Shown here: piece by piece, positions 8,919 through 17,430 of the stretch | Layout of the letters: every line of letters begins with the position of its first letter | How positions within the stretch are numbered: the first letter of the stretch is position 1 | Assembly: GCA_016711485.1 (NCBI GenBank) | Contig: JADJSX010000025.1 | Span: 186,001 to 250,000 of the forward strand | Origin: Leptospiraceae bacterium | GTDB taxonomy: Bacteria > Spirochaetota > Leptospiria > Leptospirales > Leptospiraceae | Direction: 5' to 3' | DNA: 64,000 nt | Notes under the pieces: generated by a model | Told to the model about the DNA's origin: nothing | The model's database searches: none | Seen by the model: only the letters and a program-made list of their open reading frames with translations | Program-made: the position numbers and the translations under genes

Positions 8919-9210
8919 TTTCTTTTTCCAATATGTATTAAATTCGAATTTGTTTATTTACCCTATGCCCAAAATACGGCTTCTTTAAATACGAAAGGGT
9001 ATTTTCTTTTGGCAATTGTTATATTATACCTTCTGAATAATTCAATGATTTTTTCAGTTTGGAATTCTTTTTTTTCACATGTTTAGATAATTTTTTTAAA
9101 AAACTTGTCGTAATCATGTTTTATATTTAGTCGATCTGCATTCAAAAAAATATTCAGTCTCACGGTATATGCATATCACAGTAGCGGCTATTGGTAATTT
9201 TGTGAGGCAT

Positions 9211-9264
9211 CATTCTGAGCTTGTCCAATAGATACTATTTGTATTGTTTGGACAAGCCCATAAT
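9211..9264. repeat. Imperfect inverted repeat in an otherwise empty gap (8919-9334)
   Basis: Arms GCTTGTCCAA (9219-9228) and TTGGACAAGC (9248-9257) are perfect, with imperfect extension on both sides (CATTCTGA / CATAATG). It resembles the CATTCTGAGCTTGTC-type intergenic repeats seen in many bacterial genomes. I see no gene in the 416-bp gap, which also holds the presumed promoter of the receiver-HDOD gene. Confidence 0.6.
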
Positions 9265-9334
9265 GACTTTTTAATTTTCAAACAACTCTAAAGTAGTTTT
9301 ATTCCCTTCCGATTCTTTGTTAGAAAATTAATAC

Positions 9335-10303
9335 TTATAGTCTTTGTTTATCTGTAAGTGTTCCTAAAAATGTAACAATTGATTTAATCTCTTCATCTGT
9401 AAGGTCTTTATTCAATTGGTGGTATCCCATTTTTTTGATAGCGTCTTCGATGGTTGTTATACTTCCATCATGGAAATAAGGAGCAGTTAGTAAAACGTTA
9501 CGCAAAGAAGGAACTTTGAAGAAGAATTTTTCTGATTCATTTTTCGTAACATTGTATCTTCCAAGGTCTTTGGTTTCATAAGGATTACGTTCTCCTAATT
9601 TTCTATAACTAGTGCCGCCTAACGTTGTTCCGTAGTGACATCCTGTGCAGCCTACATCCATAAATGTAGCTAAACCTTTTTGTTCAGCCGGAGTAATGGC
9701 TTTTATATCACCTTTCATCCAATCATCGAATCGATCCGAAGTTTTCAGTGTACGTTCGAAAGCGGCAATTGCTTTTGCTAAATTGTCATAAGTAAGATTT
9801 TCTTTTTCATCAGGAAAAGCCTTAGCGAATAACTCTGGGTATTCGGTTTTAGACAATTTTTCGAGAACAGCCTTTTCAGAAGGCATAGCCATTTCACCTG
9901 GATTTAAAATAGGTCCTTTGGCTTGATCTGCAAGTGTAGCCGCTCTTCCATCCCAAAATTGTGCAATATGAAATCCAGCATTGAGTACAGTTGGTGAATT
10001 TCTATCTCCTGTTTTTCCGAATGCGCCCGGGGAAGTAGCTAAATTATCAACTCCACCCTTTTTATCTTTTACATTGTGGCAACTATTACAAGATTGACTG
10101 TCGTTTACGGAAAGTCTATTATCGAAATACAATTTTTCCCCAAGGCTGATAAGTTCAACGGAATCCTTTTCGCCACCTGGCATTTTATCAGGTAGTGTTC
10201 CAAAACTAGATTTGGCTTTCTTTTGAAGTTCAAGTGTTTCTTTTGAAGGTCCACAGTTTAGGAACAGAGCAAGAATCATCGATATAAAAATGATTTTTTT
10301 CAT
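9335..10303 (-). CDS. Di-haem cytochrome c peroxidase (MauG/CcpA type), lipoprotein
   Basis: It reduces hydrogen peroxide to water with electrons from small c-type cytochromes, in the periplasm. The 322-residue product has two CxxCH haem motifs, SCNSCH and GCTGCH, and family blocks such as GEKLYFDNRLS, NSPTVLNAGF, FWDGRAATLADQA and PYFHDGSITTIEDA. The N-terminus MKKIIFISMILALFLNCGPS has a lipobox with Cys at about residue 17. I chose the ATG at 10303 because AGGAG precedes it; a longer frame to 10384 adds 27 unlikely residues. A PerR-like palindrome lies about 55 bp upstream, consistent with peroxide control, which is inference. Confidence 0.92.
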   Translation of the reverse strand: MKKIIFISMILALFLNCGPSKETLELQKKAKSSFGTLPDKMPGGEKDSVELISLGEKLYFDNRLSVNDSQSCNSCHNVKDKKGGVDNLATSPGAFGKTGDRNSPTVLNAGFHIAQFWDGRAATLADQAKGPILNPGEMAMPSEKAVLEKLSKTEYPELFAKAFPDEKENLTYDNLAKAIAAFERTLKTSDRFDDWMKGDIKAITPAEQKGLATFMDVGCTGCHYGTTLGGTSYRKLGERNPYETKDLGRYNVTKNESEKFFFKVPSLRNVLLTAPYFHDGSITTIEDAIKKMGYHQLNKDLTDEEIKSIVTFLGTLTDKQRL

Positions 10304-10357
10304 GTGTAAATTCTCCTTTTTTTTATTAGACATTTTTACAATGTAGAAATTTGTAAA

Positions 10358-10372
10358 TAAGAATAGTTCTAA
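10358..10372 (-). promoter_or_regulatory. Candidate PerR/Fur-like box upstream of the peroxidase
   Basis: Read on the minus strand, TTAGAACTATTCTTA is a 7-1-7 palindrome with one mismatched pair outside its centre. It resembles the TTAGAATNATTCTAA form of PerR/Fur boxes. The position 55-70 bp upstream of the start suits an operator. Such short AT-rich sites occur by chance, so confidence is low. Confidence 0.35.
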
Positions 10373-10547
10373 ATTACAAATCAATAGTTTTAATTGTTAA
10401 ACGTTAGTAGGGATATTTCGTATTATCCAACAGAAATATTTATTTCTAGGGGTAATAGTTATGATTTGCCAATATCCTCTATAAATTTCTATTACTATTA
10501 GATCATAGATTCTAGTGTAAATAAACTATAAAATAAATAAAGTTTTA

Positions 10548-10770
10548 ATAACTCGGCTTACGCAAAAAAAATTTATGAAAATCAAAGCTGGATTCAGAAT
10601 ATTAGAAAATGCTAATAAATTTAATAACCTGCGGTGTGGCTTGGCTGAAGGTGTGAAAAAACGATGAGTGGAAAGCCGGTGCCAACCTCATGCGTACGCT
10701 GGACTCACCCAAACTCAATCATTACTTTTGAGAAGTAATGATAATAGCGATAGTGAAAGGTGAGTTAATA
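10548..10770 (+). repeat. Dispersed repeat copy 5
   Basis: The left end is TAACTCGGCTTACGCAAAA (10549-10567) and the right end GTGAAAGGTGAGTTAAT (10753-10769). Inside, an ATG is followed by KIKAGFRILENANKFNNL, which then hits a stop. The right half carries the ATCATTACTTTTGAGAAGTAATGAT hairpin. The rest of the 10304-10851 gap shows no gene. Confidence 0.75.
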
Positions 10771-10851
10771 ATAGATTACTGAAAAATTTTTTTGGAGATT
10801 TTGTAATTCAAATATTTTTTTAGTGGCAGATTATAGATATAAATATTTACT

Positions 10852-11646
10852 ATGTGCATGACTTATCTCAATCATCAAAAGAAATTACCCGTTCCTATAG
10901 AGAAGTGCTTTATTTTGGGTAATTGGAAAATTTCGATTCTTTCAAAAAAGGGAAATTACTTTTGTAGTTGGTTACAGAGTTTGTTAATTTTGGTATTGTT
11001 TTCATTTTATTCTCAATTATTTTCTAAAGAAATTGCAAAGGAAACATTGGAAACAGATCCAGTGTTTTTAGAAATAAAGTCAAAACTGGATCCAAACTGG
11101 AAAGTTAAAATTAAAAACAATATACTTACATTGGAGCGCAAAAATCCAGTTTTTGTGATGCCATATTCTAAATCTCAGGATAACAATAATTATTCAGAAA
11201 CCGAAAAATCAAGATTAATTAGAATAAAAAAATACGGAATGAAAATGAAACCAAACATTGTTTACCGCTATCAAAAAAGATGGACTGTAAATGAATCTAT
11301 TCAAGCAGAAATTGTAAAAGAAGAAATTGAAAGTAAGATAAAGTCCCTTCCTGATAAATACAAAATAAGACACCTTCTCGATAATGAAATTAGCAATAAA
11401 GATATTGAAATTTTTATTCCAAAAACGAAATTAGAAAAAAGCAAAGTTAAGGAATATTTTAATGAAAAAACAAAATTGGAAAAAAAAATTCCAAAGTCAC
11501 CCGATTATCATTTGAGTAAGTTTAGTTTATTTGTAATTTCAAAAAAAGATGTCAGTGGAGACTATTCAGAAGTATATCCTGAATCCGTACTTGGAGAATT
11601 TATTCAAGTCGAAAAACTTTTATACAAATACAAAGTCAAGGAATAG
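10852..11646 (+). CDS. Hypothetical exported protein
   Basis: Function unknown. The 264-residue frame contains a hydrophobic stretch at residues 42-58 (WLQSLLILVLFSFYSQL) that probably acts as a signal sequence ending near LFSKE. The first 40 residues (MCMTYLNHQKKL...) have no clear ribosome site in front. The real start may be a downstream TTG or GTG, or the protein may be a type II membrane protein. The mature part is Lys/Glu-rich, with LDPNWKVKIKNNILTLERK near residue 80. It is followed at 44 bp by a lipoprotein gene on the same strand. Confidence 0.6.
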   Translation: MCMTYLNHQKKLPVPIEKCFILGNWKISILSKKGNYFCSWLQSLLILVLFSFYSQLFSKEIAKETLETDPVFLEIKSKLDPNWKVKIKNNILTLERKNPVFVMPYSKSQDNNNYSETEKSRLIRIKKYGMKMKPNIVYRYQKRWTVNESIQAEIVKEEIESKIKSLPDKYKIRHLLDNEISNKDIEIFIPKTKLEKSKVKEYFNEKTKLEKKIPKSPDYHLSKFSLFVISKKDVSGDYSEVYPESVLGEFIQVEKLLYKYKVKE

Positions 11647-11689
11647 AATTCGGCTTGACTGATCGAATTTAGTTTCGATTTATATTTCT

Positions 11690-12805
11690 ATGAATCGAAT
11701 TATATGTCTTTTATTTTTTATTTTTATATTTCAGTGCCAAACATCAAAAGTAAATACTCCAAAAGAAAAAGTTCCAATTTTATTTCAAGTTTCGGATGAA
11801 CATAAATCATTTTTTGTAGATCTGAATAAAAACGATTATTCAGAGGCGGAAATTTCTGAGATTTTTCAAAATCGTAAAGAACTAGCTCGAACTGTTTGTG
11901 AAATGGTTTACGGTCAGAAAAAATATTCCAAAGATATCGTAACACAATTTATTTCTGCAGAAAGTTTTACAAAGGAACCATTTAAAACTTGGGGACACCC
12001 AGTTCCAAAATTGATTGCTGGATGTTGGAATTTCTTTAAGCTGAATGATGTGCACCCTAATCGCGATTTTGCGCTACTAGCAAAATTATATCCGAATGAA
12101 CCAAAAGATTGTTTTACGGTTGGATTTATGCAGGCTTATCTTATGCATAATACTCTTGGTTGTAAAACTTTAACAATGCTTGATTTTGATTGGAAAATTC
12201 TAGAAGGACATAAACAACTTTTAGATATCTTTCATGCAAAAGGATTTGATTCGGAAGAAAAAATTCCAAATTCACTTTCGTTACTTAAATTAGGTTGGAT
12301 TGCAAGATTTGATAATCGTCCGATGGAAGCGGAAACGAAAACAGACTTAAATAGCCTTTGTTTTTTTGAACATCATAAAATGTGTAAAGAAATTTTACTA
12401 AATTTCCAAAAGAATATGTTAAGTCTTGATACCGTATACTTACGTTTATCCGCTCTTCATGATAGTAATTTCAAAACTCCGAATAATTATACTAAAATTA
12501 TATATCTTAGCAATGCAATAGATGATATTTATACAAAGCGTGCGCAGTTTGATTCTATGATTGCTGAAACTGCAAAATTATTTGTGCCAGGACAAAAGGC
12601 TGTATTTGTGCATCATGCGGCCGGTCGTTCTTTGTTTGGAATTTATGAATTAAAAAAGGTAGACACTGGAACAGAAATAACTACTATCTGTAAAGATAAG
12701 TATTTAACTACTCCAGTAGAAGAGGTTACATCTGAGTATTCAACACATTTTGAAAAAGTAACTATAAATAAAAAATTTCCAACATGTGAGGCTATGCTAA
12801 AATAA
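11690..12805 (+). CDS. Hypothetical lipoprotein
   Basis: The 371-residue product begins MNRIICLLFFIFIFQCQTSK, a signal sequence with lipobox Cys at residue 16. The mature protein is rich in Cys and His (for example KLIAGCWNFF, HHKMCKEI, VFVHHAAGRS), and I do not recognise a family. Downstream there are only 7 bp before a dispersed repeat starts, so the gene ends at the element. It may be co-transcribed with the exported protein upstream. Confidence 0.7.
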   Translation: MNRIICLLFFIFIFQCQTSKVNTPKEKVPILFQVSDEHKSFFVDLNKNDYSEAEISEIFQNRKELARTVCEMVYGQKKYSKDIVTQFISAESFTKEPFKTWGHPVPKLIAGCWNFFKLNDVHPNRDFALLAKLYPNEPKDCFTVGFMQAYLMHNTLGCKTLTMLDFDWKILEGHKQLLDIFHAKGFDSEEKIPNSLSLLKLGWIARFDNRPMEAETKTDLNSLCFFEHHKMCKEILLNFQKNMLSLDTVYLRLSALHDSNFKTPNNYTKIIYLSNAIDDIYTKRAQFDSMIAETAKLFVPGQKAVFVHHAAGRSLFGIYELKKVDTGTEITTICKDKYLTTPVEEVTSEYSTHFEKVTINKKFPTCEAMLK

Positions 12806-12812
12806 ATATTAA

Positions 12813-13055
12813 TTAGCTGATGTTACGCAAAAAGGAAAAAAATGAAGATTAAAGTCAATTTAAGAATATTAGAAAATGCTAATAAATTAATAGAATCAAT
12901 TGCCTGCTGTATAGCAAGTCTTACGGAGAGCGAACAAGCGATGGGTGGAAAGCCAGCCACTAGGCACAACCTTCATTTGACTGTTTGGCTCATCCGAACT
13001 CAATCATTTCTTTTTAAGAAAGAAATGATAATAGCGATAGCGTAAGGTGAGTTAA
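12813..13055 (+). repeat. Dispersed repeat copy 6, best full-length copy (243 bp)
   Basis: The left end is TTAGCTGATGTTACGC and the right end GCGTAAGGTGAGTTAA (13040-13055), so the ends are inverted repeats. AAGGA precedes an ATG at 12842, which opens a 67-codon frame (MKIKVNLRILENANKLIESIA..., ending KKEMIIAIA). The right half has the hairpin ATCATTTCTTTTTAAGAAAGAAATGAT. The element ends 13 bp before the next gene's start, so it forms part of that gene's leader. Confidence 0.8.
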
Positions 13056-13068
13056 TTAGGAGAGTTTT

Positions 13069-13905
13069 ATGTTTCTTAGAAAAACATTTTCTTTAATTTT
13101 AATTTTAATTTTGTTTTTGTTTTGTATTCAAATTTCGTCAGAATCAATTTTTATTGATGCAAAAGGGAAAGTTATCAAAGAGAGATTTCGAGTGCCAAAA
13201 GGATACAAAAGAATTAAATCGATTGATAATTCTTTTGCTGAATATTTGCAAAATTTACCTCTTAAAAGACATGGCACAAAAGTTATGCTTTTTAACGGAA
13301 AAATAAAAACACCTGAAGATGTGTATGATGCGGTAATTGATATTGATGTAGGTGAAAAAGATTTACAACAATGTGCGGATGCAGTTATGCGTTTGCGAGC
13401 AGAGTATCTTTATTCCAAAGGCCGTTATGAAGATATTCATTTTAATTTTACGAATGGATTCAGTGCAGATTATTCTAAGTTTGCGCTAGGTAATCGAATT
13501 AATGTCAAAGGAAATTCTGTAACATGGAAAAAAACTTCAGATAAGGATTATTCGTATGAAACTTTTCGTAAGTATTTGGATATAGTTTATAGTTATGCGG
13601 GATCCGCTTCGCTGAGTAAAGAATTAATATCCGTAAAGAACTTTGCTGACATAAAAATTGGGGATGTACTTATCCAAGGCGGATTTCCTGGTCATGCTGT
13701 AATAGTTGTGGATATGGCAAAGTCAATAGATTCTGGAGAAAAAATATTCTTGTTTGCTCAAAGTTATATGCCTGCTCAGGATATTCAAATATTAAAAAAT
13801 CCAGAAAAAGAGGAATTGAGTCCTTGGTATTCGAGTAACATTTTAGATACGATAGTTACACCAGAATGGGAATTTAAAAAGACAGACTTAAAACGATTTA
13901 ATTAG
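13069..13905 (+). CDS. DUF4846 domain exported protein
   Basis: This 278-residue protein has a signal peptide (MFLRKTFSLILILILFLFC...SSES). The DUF4846 domain follows, with RVPKGYKRI, SFAEYLQNLPLK, DIDVGEKDLQQCADAVMRLRAEYLY, FNFTNGF, GDVLIQGGFPGHAVIVVDMA and the terminal PWYSS. The family is found in Bacteroidetes and spirochaetes, and the fold recalls a papain-like amidase, but activity has not been shown. AGGAG precedes the ATG. Its stop overlaps the convergent phosphatase gene by 4 bp. Confidence 0.88.
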   Translation: MFLRKTFSLILILILFLFCIQISSESIFIDAKGKVIKERFRVPKGYKRIKSIDNSFAEYLQNLPLKRHGTKVMLFNGKIKTPEDVYDAVIDIDVGEKDLQQCADAVMRLRAEYLYSKGRYEDIHFNFTNGFSADYSKFALGNRINVKGNSVTWKKTSDKDYSYETFRKYLDIVYSYAGSASLSKELISVKNFADIKIGDVLIQGGFPGHAVIVVDMAKSIDSGEKIFLFAQSYMPAQDIQILKNPEKEELSPWYSSNILDTIVTPEWEFKKTDLKRFN

Positions 13906-14684
13906 TTGGTAATGGGAATGGAAGGATCAATTGGTAATCCTTTTTTAAAGTTTTCATCTAATATCCATTTGCCGCTATTTTCTTCCCAAAGGAAGTGGTA
14001 AACACCAAGGTTAGGACAGCTTAGGTTTACCAATTCTATATCCTCTTCGGTAAGAAGGGAAAGTATGGATGAGTTCGTGATACCATGCGCAACAATAAAC
14101 AAAGTTTCAAAATTTAAATGCGATAGTATATCTAGGAGTGCCGGAATTCTATTTTCTCTTAACTCTCTAATACTTTCTCCGCCCGGAGGACAAAAATCAT
14201 ATTTACTTTTCTTTTTATAAATTTTATTTACTTCCGGAAATAATACAGGGTAGTAAAACAAGGGATACCCGAAGTTTATCCCACCATTTCTTTCTACTAT
14301 TAATTTTGAATACAGTATTTTATTTGTATAGTTTTTTCCTGTAACTGCCTTTATCCCATTTAATATTCCGTCTGTCGTTTGTCTGGCTCTTAAAAAATCG
14401 GAACAAAGTATTAAATCAGGAAAAATACTTTTTGTAGCTAGAATTTTGCCGGTCATAAGTGCTTGGAATTCTCCAAGTTCTACTAATGGGATATCTTTGT
14501 CGATTAGCGGATAACTGTTTTTATATCCTCTAATCTTATCTATGATTTGAATTAATTTTAGAGTAAAATGAAATCCTAATAATTTTCGAAATATGCGAAA
14601 CAGGAACGGAAACGGAATAGTTCGTTTTCTCTCAGCATTTGCTTGTGATTGTCCGTGACGGAAAAGGTAAATTTCTTTTTTCAT
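13902..14684 (-). CDS. Histidine phosphatase superfamily (phosphoglycerate mutase-like) protein
   Basis: The product has 260 residues. The RHG motif at the N-terminus (MKKEIYLFRHGQSQAN) carries the phospho-accepting His, and a second conserved His lies in FIVAHGITNS. LILCSDFLRARQTTDGI and FCPPGGESIRELRENR complete the family pattern. The substrate is unknown; it may act on a small phosphorylated metabolite. It starts 4 bp after the stop of the nucleotide cyclase gene on the same strand, so the two are likely co-transcribed. Confidence 0.85.
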   Translation of the reverse strand: MKKEIYLFRHGQSQANAERKRTIPFPFLFRIFRKLLGFHFTLKLIQIIDKIRGYKNSYPLIDKDIPLVELGEFQALMTGKILATKSIFPDLILCSDFLRARQTTDGILNGIKAVTGKNYTNKILYSKLIVERNGGINFGYPLFYYPVLFPEVNKIYKKKSKYDFCPPGGESIRELRENRIPALLDILSHLNFETLFIVAHGITNSSILSLLTEEDIELVNLSCPNLGVYHFLWEENSGKWILDENFKKGLPIDPSIPITN

Positions 14685-14688
14685 GATA

Positions 14689-15993
14689 TTATGCCAATTT
14701 ATAAATTTTCACTGGTTTTTCTCTGCCTTTGATTGCTACATCTCCAAGGGCTATTCCTTCGTAACCACTTAAAGCATTCCAGACATCTTCAGAAACTAGA
14801 AGTTGTGAAGAGTAATTTTTGTTGAGTTGTTCAATTCGGGAAGCTAAGTTTACGACGTCTCCTATAATTGTATATTCCTTACGAAGAGAAGAACCAACGT
14901 TACCCGTAACCGCATTTCCTGAATGGAGACCTATTCCGATCTCTGTATTTGGAATTCTTTCGGAACGTATTTCCTCTTTGGTTTTATTGATGATTTGAAG
15001 TGATGCATTTACTGCATTTTTAATGTCATCCCCGCTAGAGATTGGTGCCCCAAAAACTGCCATAAAACCATCTCCTAAAAATTTATTAATAATACCGCCA
15101 TTTTGATTAATTATATCAATTGCAAAATCAAAAATAGTATTAAGATAGTTCACTACTTCTTCTGGATTTCTATTCTCCGAAAATTTAGTGAAATCTCGTA
15201 TATCGAAGAATAACATACATACGAGTTTTACTTCGCTGATAAATTCTTTTTGGCTTAATAGTTTTTCTACGACGGCAGGCGAAACATGTTGACCGAAAAT
15301 GCCAGTTACTCGGTTTCTTTCTTCTAAAATTTTAAATGAATTCAATAATCTTCGTTCGATTTGTGAAGTTACATAACCTACTATAATTCCAGCAAAAAGC
15401 ATAAATACAGTTTTTGCTATATGGGATTGAATGGAGGAAATAAAAACTTCCGTAGGCATTCCTTGGGATTTATAGTGAAAAAATAAAGTAATCGCAAAAT
15501 ATTCCGTAGCCGCAACTATTCCTGTAAATACGGTAAGTTTAAAATTCAATTGCAAAGCTGAAACAATAATAAAAAGAAAGTATACGAAAACGGGAGGTGT
15601 GAGCATTACATAGATTGCTGGTTCTCTAATACTACCAATATATAAAATAGCACAGGAAGGCAAACTTGTCTCGATTAACGCATTCAAATACCGTGGGATA
15701 GTTGGAATAGAACGATTATTGGAATTCCATTTTTTAAATAGTTTATTGTGAATAAAAAAATAAAAAGATACACAGGAAAAAAATACTGGAGGCAAATAAG
15801 GATTAAACTTTTCAGTAAATATGGCTTTATAGGCTTCAGGTGTGAATATCGGAAATATGCAAAAAAATGAAGCTGCCGTGAAAAAAATGGCAGACAAAAA
15901 CTTTGCTCGCGCTACTTCTCCTTTCATGATTTCCTTTTCGATGTCTTTTTGGAATAATGTGTAGATTTCGTAATTCTCTGTTTTTGGTTTCAT
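14689..15993 (-). CDS. Membrane adenylate/guanylate cyclase, class III
   Basis: The protein makes a cyclic nucleotide, probably cAMP. About 434 residues: six hydrophobic segments in the first 220 residues, then a cyclase catalytic domain. Metal-binding Asp residues are in FFDIRDFT and LGDGFMA, the substrate-binding Lys is in INKFLGD, and the transition-state Asn/Arg pair is in DVVNLASRIEQ. The Lys with the EYTIIGD motif fits adenylate rather than guanylate specificity. I prefer the ATG at 15993; a TTG at 16023 would add ten residues. The histidine phosphatase gene follows at 4 bp. Confidence 0.9.
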   Translation of the reverse strand: MKPKTENYEIYTLFQKDIEKEIMKGEVARAKFLSAIFFTAASFFCIFPIFTPEAYKAIFTEKFNPYLPPVFFSCVSFYFFIHNKLFKKWNSNNRSIPTIPRYLNALIETSLPSCAILYIGSIREPAIYVMLTPPVFVYFLFIIVSALQLNFKLTVFTGIVAATEYFAITLFFHYKSQGMPTEVFISSIQSHIAKTVFMLFAGIIVGYVTSQIERRLLNSFKILEERNRVTGIFGQHVSPAVVEKLLSQKEFISEVKLVCMLFFDIRDFTKFSENRNPEEVVNYLNTIFDFAIDIINQNGGIINKFLGDGFMAVFGAPISSGDDIKNAVNASLQIINKTKEEIRSERIPNTEIGIGLHSGNAVTGNVGSSLRKEYTIIGDVVNLASRIEQLNKNYSSQLLVSEDVWNALSGYEGIALGDVAIKGREKPVKIYKLA

Positions 15994-16295
15994 TGTTTTA
16001 TGTATTCTTATTCTATTATTCAATCTTTTTTAGAATAAAAATAATTCTATTCCTAAATTAATATAGAGCAAATTTTCTATACTTATACCATTTCTCAAAA
16101 AGAATTGTGTCTTACAACTTAGGATATGTCGAAATGGTACATACTGATTCACTTCTATATAAAATCTTGCGCAACGATTAAATAGAATCAGTATATATTT
16201 ACTGATATTGACTCGATTGATTCGATATCTTTGGATCGTTTCCACAAAACAGAATGAATCTGTATCATTAAGGAAAGAATAATTGCAGTATACAT

Positions 16296-17156
16296 TTATA
16301 TCTTTTCTAAACGCGAAATTACATCCTTTGTTCGGTGAATATAATTTCCTCCGAATAAATTTACATGCACGAGAAGGGGATAGATTTGCCAGAAAGGAAT
16401 TCGATTTTGGAAGTCGGGTGCACTTCCAATTTCAGTTAATAAGATGTTTAAATGTAAGAAGTCTAGGGGACTTCCGAATAAATCTAACATTGCTAAGTCT
16501 TGTTCTGGGTGAGCATAAGAAATACTTGGATCAATTAAATAGGCTTTATCGCCAAATAATATGTTACCGCTCCATAGATCACCATGAATGAGTCTTGGAG
16601 TTGCTGAATTTAAGTTCCAGTCAGAAATTTTTTTGAGAATAAGTTTTTCTGTTTTTTGAAAGAACGAAAGATCGAAAATTTTATTTTCGAAACAAAGTCT
16701 AAGTTGGGGTTCTATTCTGGTTTGCCAATAGAAAGAATCGAAACTTTCGTGGAAGGAATTTTTTTGGTGTAAACCGCCTATATAATTATTGTCGTCAAAT
16801 CCCCATTTTGCGTTCGTGTTTCCAAAAAGGATTTTTAAAGTGGCAATTAGTTTTTTTTGTTTGTCTGAATTATTTTGTTCTTCCACATAATCCATAAATA
16901 GGAGAAAATTTTTATCGTTTGAGAAAATTCTGTAGGTGTTTGGAACGGGACACTTTTTTTCTTTTAGATATTTTAGACTATTTAGTTCAGAAACAGCTAT
17001 TTCTTTTTCATTTAAAATTTTTACTGCTAAATTATGATTTTCTTTAGGAAGGTAAACTTTATAAATTGGAAAACAACTTTGTGTTAAAAAGGAAATGGAA
17101 CAATTTCTTTTATCAAAATTTAAAAAATCTAATCCTTGTTCTATAAGTTTAATCAT
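16296..17156 (-). CDS. Fructosamine/ketosamine-3-kinase family protein
   Basis: The 286-residue protein belongs to the fructosamine kinase/aminoglycoside phosphotransferase fold, which phosphorylates sugar adducts on proteins for repair. Seen: LAVKILNEKEIAVSELNSLKYL (Lys of the ATP site), GLHQKNSFHESFDSFYWQTRI, the catalytic loop RLIHGDLWSGNILF with HGD, and YLIDPSISYAHPEQDLAMLDLFG, typical of this family. Length is normal. It stands alone between the 16.0-16.3 kb gap and a dispersed repeat. Confidence 0.85.
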   Translation of the reverse strand: MIKLIEQGLDFLNFDKRNCSISFLTQSCFPIYKVYLPKENHNLAVKILNEKEIAVSELNSLKYLKEKKCPVPNTYRIFSNDKNFLLFMDYVEEQNNSDKQKKLIATLKILFGNTNAKWGFDDNNYIGGLHQKNSFHESFDSFYWQTRIEPQLRLCFENKIFDLSFFQKTEKLILKKISDWNLNSATPRLIHGDLWSGNILFGDKAYLIDPSISYAHPEQDLAMLDLFGSPLDFLHLNILLTEIGSAPDFQNRIPFWQIYPLLVHVNLFGGNYIHRTKDVISRLEKI

Positions 17157-17189
17157 AAATTATCCTATTTTGTTAATTTTTAATATTAG

Positions 17190-17323
17190 TATCTCACCTT
17201 GCGCAAAAGGGTATTTTATGGAAAGAAGGAAAATCTTGAGAATATTAGAAACTGCTAATGAATTGATAGCGATAGCGATAGCGAAAGAGATGGAAGGAGA
17301 AACATTGAGTTCGAGTGAGTTAG
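17190..17323 (+). repeat. Dispersed repeat copy 7 (134 bp)
   Basis: The left end is TATCTCACCTTGCGCAAAA and the right end is worn (GAGTTCGAGTGAGTTAG). An ATG at 17218 opens a 36-codon frame with LRILETANELIAIAIA. A short tandem of GCGATA/GCGAAA units near 17267-17286 appears in place of the longer interior of copies 3 and 6. Confidence 0.7.
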
Positions 17324-17430
17324 TATAAAAAAATCTAATCTTGCTGATACTCAATTGAAAATTTGATGATTAGATAAAACAATTTCATTTTTTTATTGAA
17401 ATAAAAATTTCATTACTAAATTTTGTAACT

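Noticed and set aside
16030..16245. 71-codon minus-strand frame between cyclase and kinase genes
   Set aside because: No ribosome site or recognisable features; composition like non-coding AT-rich DNA.
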